Source: Paramuribaculum sp. | GTDB lineage: Bacteria; Bacteroidota; Bacteroidia; Bacteroidales; Muribaculaceae | NCBI GenBank assembly: GCA_029058705.1 | Contig: JAIDXA010000044.1 | Span: forward strand, 1 to 7,564 | Direction: 5' to 3' | Length of the DNA stretch: 7,564 bases | In this document: positions 1 through 5,046 of the stretch, piece by piece | Layout: every line of letters begins with the position of its first letter | Numbering within the stretch: position 1 is the stretch's first letter | The notes under the pieces: generated by a model | What the model was told of the DNA's origin: nothing | Seen by the model: the letters and a program-made list of their open reading frames with translations, nothing else | The model's database searches: none | Made by a program: the position numbers and the translations under genes

Positions 1-21
1 GCGAAAGTCTCTAATGGCTTG

Positions 22-53
22 CAAAATTAACCATTATTGCTGTAATTGACAAA
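22..53 (-). promoter_or_regulatory. Sigma-ABfr promoter for a gene beyond the left edge
   Basis: On the minus strand a TTTG (positions 53-50) is followed after exactly 20 nt by TAATTTTG (29-22), a full match to the Bacteroidota primary promoter, TTTG-N19/21-TAnnTTTG. Transcription would start near position 15 and run left out of the window, so the gene it drives is not visible. It lies downstream of the carboxylase terminator at 85-138, which suggests that the next leftward gene is a separate transcription unit. Confidence 0.65.
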
Positions 54-84
54 TATTTATCGGCGAATTTTAAGGTTTGAAGAT

Positions 85-140
85 AAAATCGGGAATGCAG
101 GTTTGCTTGGCTATCGAAGCCTCTCGATTCCCGATTTTTT
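85..140 (-). terminator. Rho-independent terminator of the carboxylase gene, possibly bidirectional
   Basis: The arms AAAATCGGGAAT (85-96) and ATTCCCGATTTT (127-138) are a perfect 12-bp inverted repeat separated by 30 nt. Inside the loop a smaller stem forms from GGCT and AGCC (109-121). On the minus strand the hairpin starts 14-16 nt after the carboxylase stop codon and its last bases are TTTT followed by AT. On the plus strand the stem ends in six T, so it could stop transcripts from either side. The 30-nt loop is longer than in a textbook terminator. Confidence 0.6.
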
Positions 141-153
141 CAACTATGCTCCA

Positions 154-2049
154 TCAGTCGGCGAATTCAACGAGAGGAGCGTCTGTGCCGACTACATCAT
201 CGGTTTTGACAAATACCCGTTTGATAACTGCATCTTTGGGCGATTCAACGTCGTTTTCCATTTTCATTGCTTCATAAACAAGCAGAACCTGTCCTTCTTT
301 CACCTTGTCTCCGGCCTTTACATTGACCTCGATGACGCGGCCTCCCATTGGAGCGGAGAGGACCTCGCCTGTAATCGGTTCTTCAGGTTCTTTTTGAGCT
401 TCTTCTTTGGCTTTTTGTGCAGCTGCTTCTTTTGCCTGAGCATCCTGCCGTGCATTGAATTCTTCGGTGCGGCGACGGCGCAGGAATCCATTGGCTACAG
501 ACGGGAGGAGTTGAAGCAGGAGGTATTCTTCGTCGTTTGATGCAAGATTTACGCCACCAAGGTCGGCAACAACCGGATTTTCGGGCTGGCGGTAGGAGTT
601 TACATCGTAGGGGTGTTCGGTTGCATCGCCGGTTATCTGTTCGCGGAATGCGGGATCAACCGGAACAGGGGTGTGGCCGTATTCACCTTTGACGAGTGAG
701 ATGAACTGGTTCGAAGCGTTAGAGTAGTCCGGATTGCCTTTTTTGCGGTCCATTGCAAGGCTGACGGCCTGACTTCCTACGATCTGGCTTGTGGGGGTTA
801 CAAGTGGAACAAGACCTGCGTCGCGACGAACTTTCGGGATAAGGCGCATGGCATCGTCAAGAAGGTCTGACGCGCCGAGCGTCTTGAGCTGGGCAACCAT
901 GTTGGAGTACATACCGCCCGGGACTTCTGCATCCTTGACAAGTTCATTGGGTTTGGGGAACTGGAAGTAGGCTTCTATAGTGTGGCATGCTGCGAGAAGA
1001 CCTTCTTCGTCGTTGGCTTTCGCGCAGGCGATAGCTTTGTCGAATTCGGCTGATATGTTTGCGGGCAGCGTGTCTGTAAGCGGATTGAATGCCAACGGCA
1101 TGCGTTCAGCAAGGTCGAATTGCTTAAGTTCCTTTCGAGCCGACAGTAGTTCGTCGCGGATTGCGCCGACGGCTTCCATGTTGACATCGACTTCAATGCC
1201 CAGACGGTCTGCGAAGATGTAGATGAGTTCAAGAGCAGGGGCTGCTGAACCGCCGCCGAACCACCAGATGTTGGTGTCGAGAATGTCGACTCCGTGAATC
1301 AAGGCCATCACTGATGAGGCAAGGCCATAGCCCGGGGTGCAATGGGTGTGGAAGTCGACAGGGACAGACAGGTTGGCTTTCAGTTTTGAAATGATGGAGG
1401 CGGCACGCAGGGGGTTGACCAGTCCGGCCATATCTTTGAGCGTGATTATTTTAGCTCCAAGTCGCTCCATTTCCATGGCTTTTTCCACGAAGTATTCGTC
1501 AGTGAAGATTTTTTCAGGAGCTGCCGGTTTTGATCCGAAGAGACTCTTGAGGCGGCCTGCAAAACCAGATGGCTTGGCCGGTTCTTCTTCCTTGGGATCG
1601 ACGGTGTAGCATACTGCTCCGTCGGCTATACCTCCAAGGGAGTTGATCATTTTGATTGAATCCTTGACATTGTCGATGTCATTGAGTGCGTCGAAGATAC
1701 GCATGACGTTGAGTCCGTTTTTGATGGCTTCTTTATAGAAGCCTTCGAGAACGCTGTTTGGGTATGGAACATAGCCGAACAGGTTGCGGCCACGAGAAAG
1801 CGCGGAGAGCAATGATTTGCCTTTCATTGCCTCACTTGCTTTGCGGAGTCGATTCCAGGGGGATTCGTCAAGGTAGCGCATTACGGAGTCGGGTACAGCA
1901 CCACCCCATACTTCCATTATATAGAAGCCGGCGTTCTCATATAGCGGGAGAAGCCGGTCGATAGTTGATTGGCTCATGCGTGTTGCAAACAGTGACTGCT
2001 GTCCGTCACGCATCGTAAGGTCTCTGATTTTTAGTTTGCGGGGTTCCAT
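154..2049 (-). CDS. oadA: Biotin-dependent carboxyltransferase, OadA / pyruvate carboxylase subunit B type
   Basis: This 631-residue cytoplasmic protein should move a carboxyl group between its own biotin and pyruvate/oxaloacetate. The TIM-barrel domain (about 5-300) has the metal ligands: D15 in RDGQQS, the probably carbamylated K205 in LKDMAG, and H234/H236 in FHTHCT. A PYC/OADA domain follows (about 300-490) with T418 in VTPTSQ, equivalent to the proton-shuttle threonine of pyruvate carboxylase. After an Ala/Lys/Glu-rich linker (533-557) comes a biotinyl domain with EAMKMEN; K596 lies 35 residues from the end, the usual distance. The ATG at 2049 gives the normal family N-terminus. Odd points are a charged insert at about 153-179, about 45 extra residues between HTH and TPTSQ, and FGGGSAAP where relatives have a SQP or NP motif. 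No biotin carboxylase or membrane OadB partner is visible, so direction and substrate are open: oxaloacetate decarboxylase, split pyruvate carboxylase or another acyl acceptor. Confidence 0.88.
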   Translation of the reverse strand: MEPRKLKIRDLTMRDGQQSLFATRMSQSTIDRLLPLYENAGFYIMEVWGGAVPDSVMRYLDESPWNRLRKASEAMKGKSLLSALSRGRNLFGYVPYPNSVLEGFYKEAIKNGLNVMRIFDALNDIDNVKDSIKMINSLGGIADGAVCYTVDPKEEEPAKPSGFAGRLKSLFGSKPAAPEKIFTDEYFVEKAMEMERLGAKIITLKDMAGLVNPLRAASIISKLKANLSVPVDFHTHCTPGYGLASSVMALIHGVDILDTNIWWFGGGSAAPALELIYIFADRLGIEVDVNMEAVGAIRDELLSARKELKQFDLAERMPLAFNPLTDTLPANISAEFDKAIACAKANDEEGLLAACHTIEAYFQFPKPNELVKDAEVPGGMYSNMVAQLKTLGASDLLDDAMRLIPKVRRDAGLVPLVTPTSQIVGSQAVSLAMDRKKGNPDYSNASNQFISLVKGEYGHTPVPVDPAFREQITGDATEHPYDVNSYRQPENPVVADLGGVNLASNDEEYLLLQLLPSVANGFLRRRRTEEFNARQDAQAKEAAAQKAKEEAQKEPEEPITGEVLSAPMGGRVIEVNVKAGDKVKEGQVLLVYEAMKMENDVESPKDAVIKRVFVKTDDVVGTDAPLVEFAD

Positions 2050-2158
2050 TCAATATGATTTTTGAAGATATAATGTTGGAATTTCGTTATGTTGCAGAAG
2101 TTGTAGTTTCGATGAAAAAACTTTCGTGTTCTGAGTTAATGGAGTTCTATAATATAAC

Positions 2159-2190
2159 AATGGTGCAAATTTACAATAATTTGCACCATT
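2159..2190 (-). terminator. Perfect 13-bp inverted repeat, likely lon terminator
   Basis: The arms AATGGTGCAAATT (2159-2171) and AATTTGCACCATT (2178-2190) pair without mismatch around a 6-nt loop. The hairpin starts 28 nt after the lon stop codon. On the minus strand it is followed by GTTATATTATAG, which is U-rich but not a clean U tract, so termination could be partial and let lon transcripts run into the carboxylase. The same dyad could instead be a protein-binding site for the candidate promoter it overlaps. Confidence 0.5.
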
Positions 2191-2197
2191 ATGGAAA
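2166..2197 (-). promoter_or_regulatory. Candidate promoter of the carboxylase gene
   Basis: On the minus strand TAAATTTG (2173-2166) fits the TAnnTTTG element fully, and TTTC (2197-2194) sits 20 nt upstream, a three-of-four match to TTTG. Transcription would start near 2158 and leave a leader of about 110 nt before the ATG at 2049. The elements fall inside the two inverted repeats described at 2159-2190 and 2188-2209. The -7 match could therefore be a chance product of the terminator stem. No better candidate was found between the two genes. Confidence 0.35.
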
Positions 2198-2209
2198 TAT
2201 TTCCGTAAT
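2188..2209. repeat. 22-bp imperfect palindrome beside the lon terminator
   Basis: The core GGAAATATTTCC (2193-2204) is a perfect 12-bp palindrome. It extends outwards as ATTA and TAAT with a single T/G mismatch pair, giving arms of 9 nt around ATAT. It shares three bases with the right arm of the 13-bp inverted repeat at 2159-2190. It could be a second hairpin at the end of the lon transcript, or an operator, since it covers the weak -33 element of the candidate carboxylase promoter. No specific regulator can be named from sequence. Confidence 0.4.
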
Positions 2210-2218
2210 TTTCTGATG

Positions 2219-4636
2219 TTATTTCTTCTCAGGTTCGTCTAATGCAAGGGGATATCCGGCCGTCATGTCGGATATTGCCGCTGTGATGACGTCGGAAACA
2301 TCGTCGGTATAGACAAACTCGAGCCCGTCGATATAGGCTGATTCAATCTCCTCGATGTTTTTCCGGTTGCGCGATGAAAGAATGATTGTAGTTATGCCGG
2401 CGCGTTTGGCGGCAAGGATTTTTTCTTTAATGCCTCCTACAGGCAACACCTTGCCACGCAGAGTTATCTCGCCGGTCATGGCTATGCCTGGGTTGAGCTT
2501 GCGGCGTGTCATGGCCGAAACTATTGATGTGACCATCGTGATTCCCGCTGAGGGCCCGTCTTTTGGAATGGCGCCTTCGGGCACATGTATGTGAAGGCTG
2601 TATTGTTCAAAAATGCGGTTGTCGATTCCAAGTTCGGCAGCATGGGCGTGGACATATTCAAGGGCTATCTGTGCCGATTCCTTCATGACGTCTCCGAGGT
2701 TTCCGGTGAGAGTGAGGCGGGGAGCTTTTGACCGTGAAAGTGATGATTCGACATAAAGTATCTCTCCGCCGACAGATGTCCATGCCAAGCCGGTGACAAC
2801 GCCTGGATAGTCGTTGCCTTCATACATGTCGCGGGTGTACGTTTCGACCCCGAGCGCCTGTCTGACGGTTTCGTATGATATTGTACGCCTGAATTTGTTC
2901 TTGCTCATTTTTCTCACCAGGCTATGGCGCACGATTTTGGCGAGGCTTTTCTCAAGTTGTCTGACTCCGCTTTCAGAAGTGTAGCCTTCAATGACGTGTC
3001 TTATGATATCGTCAGTGAATTTCAGGCCTTTTGCGGTGAATCCGTGTTTGTCAAGAAGGCGTGGAATCAGATGACGTCTGGCGATTTCGATTTTCTCTTC
3101 AATCAGATAGCCGGAAATGTCAATGATCTCCATGCGGTCGAGCAGGGGGCGGGAGAGGGTCGAAAGGGTGTTTGCGGTCGCGATGAAGAGAATCTTGGAC
3201 AGATCATAGTCGACATCGACATAATTGTCGTGGAAGTGGCAGTTCTGTTCTGGGTCAAGCACTTCAAGAAGAGCTGCTTCCGGGTTTGTGCGTTTGTCCG
3301 ATGCGATCTTGTCGATCTCGTCGAGCAGCAATACCGGATTTGAGGTCTCGGCGCGACGCAGAGCTTCGATGATCCTGCCCGGCATCGCTCCGATAAATGT
3401 CCGCCGGTGTCCGCGGATTTCAGCTTCGTCGTGGACTCCTCCGAGCGACACGCGCTGGTATGCCCGTCCGAGAGCGGAGGCGATCGAGCGTCCCAACGAA
3501 GTCTTGCCGACTCCCGGGGGGCCGACAAGGCAGATGATCGGATTGTTGCCGTCGGGACGGCTGAGCATCACGGCTATCTGTTCGATTATTCGATCTTTGA
3601 CTTTCCGCAGTCCGAAATGGTCTCCGTCGAGAATTTTAGTCGCTTTTTCGAAGTCTGTCTCAGTCGGGGAATATTTGCCCCATGGCAGCGATAACAATAG
3701 ATCAAGATATGAATATTGTACGGCATAGTCGGGCGACTGGGGGTTGTAGCGAGTCAGTTTCTGAAGTTCGCGCTCGAATATTTTCTGGATCTCTTCGCTA
3801 AGATCCAGCTCTTTTGCGCGCTCCTGAAAGTGGGTCACGTCATCATCATTGTCGCCGTAGATTTCCTGACGGATGGTTTCCATCTGTTGTTGGAGGTAGG
3901 CCTGACGTTGGCCTTCTGTCATATTCGCCCGTGTGCGCTCGTTGATTTCCTCACGTATAGACAACAGTATTTCCTGTTCTTTCAGGTGCTTGAGAAGGGT
4001 CTGCCCACGCATTGTCGTTGATGACTGCTTGAGCATGGCGATTTTTGTATGAGGGGCAAACGGAATATGGGTTGCCACCATATTTATGATAAGAGCAGGA
4101 TCATTTATATTCTCGAGACTGACCGAAAGTTCCTGAGCCGCTCCTTCGGCACTTCTGAATAGCGACAGTGCGCTCTGTTTTACCAGATCGCCTGTAATAT
4201 TGAGTTTGGCCACATCCTCATCGGGCTCGGCTTGCAGAATCTGCGCGCAGACAGAATCGGGGGTGACGCCGGCCTTTGAAGCATAGACACGCTCTCCGGA
4301 ATGAAGAATGGCCGTGTGGTTGCCGTCAGGCAGCTCTAAGACTTTTATGACATGTGCAATTACACCTGTGTTGTGGATGTCGGCGGGCAGATGTGGCTTT
4401 TCTGTCTGAGGGTTGAGCTGACAGAAAACGCCGATCACACTATGGTTTTTTTCTGCCTCACGGGCAATCTTAAGCGAGGATTCGCGTCCGAGTACAATGG
4501 GGAACGTAACATCGGGAAACATTACGAAATCCCTGGTGGGAAGAACTTTGAGGTTTTCGGGGTCAAAATCCCAGTTCTGAGGACGTGATTCGCTTATGTC
4601 AATGTGTCCGAGTGACACGATAGGTTTTTCTTTCAT
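2219..4636 (-). CDS. lon: ATP-dependent serine protease Lon
   Basis: Lon is a cytoplasmic hexameric AAA+ protease that unfolds and degrades misfolded and selected regulatory proteins. The 805 residues show the full bacterial (LonA) order. The N-terminal substrate-binding domain lies at about 28-225 (LPTRDFVMFP near its start), and a helical linker at about 226-305. The AAA+ module has Walker A GPPGVGKTS (372-380), Walker B LLLDEID (436-442), sensor-1 N489, probable arginine finger R501 and sensor-2 R559. The protease domain is at about 605-790, with catalytic S696 in KDGPSAG and K739 in GGIKEK. The length is slightly above E. coli Lon (784), mostly from about 20 extra N-terminal residues and a short acidic tail. 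The ATG at 4636 is the first in frame before the conserved domain; it has no clear Shine-Dalgarno, as is usual in Bacteroidota. No transmembrane segment is seen, which argues against LonB. It is divergent from the EF-G paralog. All key residues are present, so it should be active. Confidence 0.97.
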   Translation of the reverse strand: MKEKPIVSLGHIDISESRPQNWDFDPENLKVLPTRDFVMFPDVTFPIVLGRESSLKIAREAEKNHSVIGVFCQLNPQTEKPHLPADIHNTGVIAHVIKVLELPDGNHTAILHSGERVYASKAGVTPDSVCAQILQAEPDEDVAKLNITGDLVKQSALSLFRSAEGAAQELSVSLENINDPALIINMVATHIPFAPHTKIAMLKQSSTTMRGQTLLKHLKEQEILLSIREEINERTRANMTEGQRQAYLQQQMETIRQEIYGDNDDDVTHFQERAKELDLSEEIQKIFERELQKLTRYNPQSPDYAVQYSYLDLLLSLPWGKYSPTETDFEKATKILDGDHFGLRKVKDRIIEQIAVMLSRPDGNNPIICLVGPPGVGKTSLGRSIASALGRAYQRVSLGGVHDEAEIRGHRRTFIGAMPGRIIEALRRAETSNPVLLLDEIDKIASDKRTNPEAALLEVLDPEQNCHFHDNYVDVDYDLSKILFIATANTLSTLSRPLLDRMEIIDISGYLIEEKIEIARRHLIPRLLDKHGFTAKGLKFTDDIIRHVIEGYTSESGVRQLEKSLAKIVRHSLVRKMSKNKFRRTISYETVRQALGVETYTRDMYEGNDYPGVVTGLAWTSVGGEILYVESSLSRSKAPRLTLTGNLGDVMKESAQIALEYVHAHAAELGIDNRIFEQYSLHIHVPEGAIPKDGPSAGITMVTSIVSAMTRRKLNPGIAMTGEITLRGKVLPVGGIKEKILAAKRAGITTIILSSRNRKNIEEIESAYIDGLEFVYTDDVSDVITAAISDMTAGYPLALDEPEKK

Positions 4637-4694
4637 TCTTTTGTTACACGCGGTTATAAATAGGCATGAATCCTGTGGAAGGTAAAGATTAGTA

Positions 4695-4769
4695 TGCAGA
4701 AAATCTGTTGTCGGTGTATAGAACCCGGATTCCAGGCGGAAGCCAATGCCTGTCTGTTGTTTTTCTGCA
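4695..4769 (-). promoter_or_regulatory. Foldable 5' leader of the lon transcript
   Basis: TGCAGAAAA (4695-4703) and TTTTCTGCA (4761-4769) form a perfect 9-bp inverted repeat. Just inside each arm lies a copy of the same direct repeat, TCTGTTGT (4704-4711 and 4753-4760). Within the enclosed region CAGGC (4733-4737) can pair with GCCTG (4748-4752). From the promoter at 4780-4810, transcription would start at about 4774, so the outer stem would sit almost at the 5' end of the roughly 137-nt lon leader. It could stabilise the mRNA or control translation. I recognise no known riboswitch class. Confidence 0.4.
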
Positions 4770-4779
4770 AAAACGATGC

Positions 4780-4810
4780 CAAAGTTACGAATTTATACTT
4801 AAACAGCCAA
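4780..4810 (-). promoter_or_regulatory. lon promoter (sigma-ABfr type)
   Basis: On the minus strand TTG (4810-4808) is followed after 20 nt by TAACTTTG (4787-4780), matching the Bacteroidota consensus TTTG-N19/21-TAnnTTTG except for the first T of the -33 element. The predicted start near 4774 leaves a leader of about 137 nt before the lon ATG. No separate heat-shock-type promoter could be recognised. Confidence 0.6.
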
Positions 4811-4850
4811 TGTCCCGAATTGCCATTGTTGTTTGTTTCCGGTATGCATA

Positions 4851-4878
4851 TATGTGAAAAGTAGCATTTTCCACCATA
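4851..4878. promoter_or_regulatory. Imperfect dyad between the lon and EF-G2 promoters
   Basis: TATGTGAAAA (4851-4860) and TTTTCCACCATA (4867-4878) are near-complementary arms, allowing two single-base gaps, around a 6-nt spacer. The TGTGA half resembles half-sites bound by CRP-family regulators. In B. thetaiotaomicron the orthologous fusA2 gene depends on the CRP-family regulator Cur (BT4338), so this is a candidate operator. The true Cur motif was not compared, and a dyad of this quality can occur by chance. Confidence 0.2.
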
Positions 4879-4910
4879 GAACGATTGTGTTGCGTCAGGT
4901 GTGGCGCTAA

Positions 4911-4923
4911 AAAACAATGTTTT
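4911..4923. repeat. 13-bp palindrome upstream of the EF-G2 gene
   Basis: AAAACA (4911-4916) and TGTTTT (4918-4923) are perfect complementary arms around one central base. It is followed by ACAA (4924-4927) and TTGT (4940-4943), another short dyad spaced by 12 nt, whose second half overlaps the possible -33 element of the EF-G2 promoter. Such a cluster could be an activator site, but A/T-rich sequence makes short palindromes common. Confidence 0.2.
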
Positions 4924-4939
4924 ACAACATATGAAATAA

Positions 4940-4971
4940 TTGTGGCTGATTGGAAATAAATTGCTATTTTG
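4940..4971 (+). promoter_or_regulatory. Weak candidate promoter of the EF-G2 gene
   Basis: TTG (4940-4942) lies 22 nt before TATTTTG (4965-4971). The second element is one base short of TAnnTTTG and the spacing is slightly long, so this is a poor match to the sigma-ABfr consensus. A poor promoter would fit a gene that needs an activator. Transcription would start near 4978, leaving about 70 nt of leader. Confidence 0.28.
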
Positions 4972-4975
4972 CGGT

Positions 4976-5007
4976 CGATTTCCGATGTCGAGATAGGTCG
5001 GGAATCG
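4976..5007 (+). promoter_or_regulatory. Hairpin in the EF-G2 5' leader
   Basis: CGATTTCCGA (4976-4985) pairs with TCGGGAATCG (4998-5007) over 10 positions, nine Watson-Crick and one G-U in RNA, around a 12-nt loop. It ends 39 nt before the ATG at 5047 and would lie near the 5' end of the transcript from the weak promoter upstream. There is no U tract after it, so it is unlikely to be an attenuator by itself. A role in mRNA stability or translation control is inference. Confidence 0.4.
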
Positions 5008-5046
5008 CAACGAACTCTAAATATTCACTTGTAAATATTTGATAGC

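Noticed and set aside
46..540. Plus-strand open frame of 164 codons at the left end
   Set aside because: It lies opposite the biotinyl domain of the carboxylase and crosses the terminator; the Phe-rich product is a typical antisense shadow.
3225..3728. Plus-strand open frame of 167 codons inside lon
   Set aside because: It is antisense to the AAA+ module of Lon, Ser/Arg-rich and without conserved features; a product of codon bias on the other strand.
4998..5007. TCGGGAATCG shared by the EF-G2 leader hairpin and, on the minus strand, the carboxylase terminator
   Set aside because: A single shared 10-mer in two stem regions that are near-palindromic is likely chance; the flanks do not match.
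4654..5010. Minus-strand open frame of 118 codons upstream of lon
   Set aside because: It runs across the lon promoter and leader, its translation is rich in Phe, Cys, His and Asn without any recognisable motif, and it looks like translated A/T-rich intergenic DNA.
5034..5041. AATATTTG just before the EF-G2 start codon as a -7 element
   Set aside because: It is five bases from the ATG and would give an almost leaderless mRNA, and no TTG lies at the right distance upstream.
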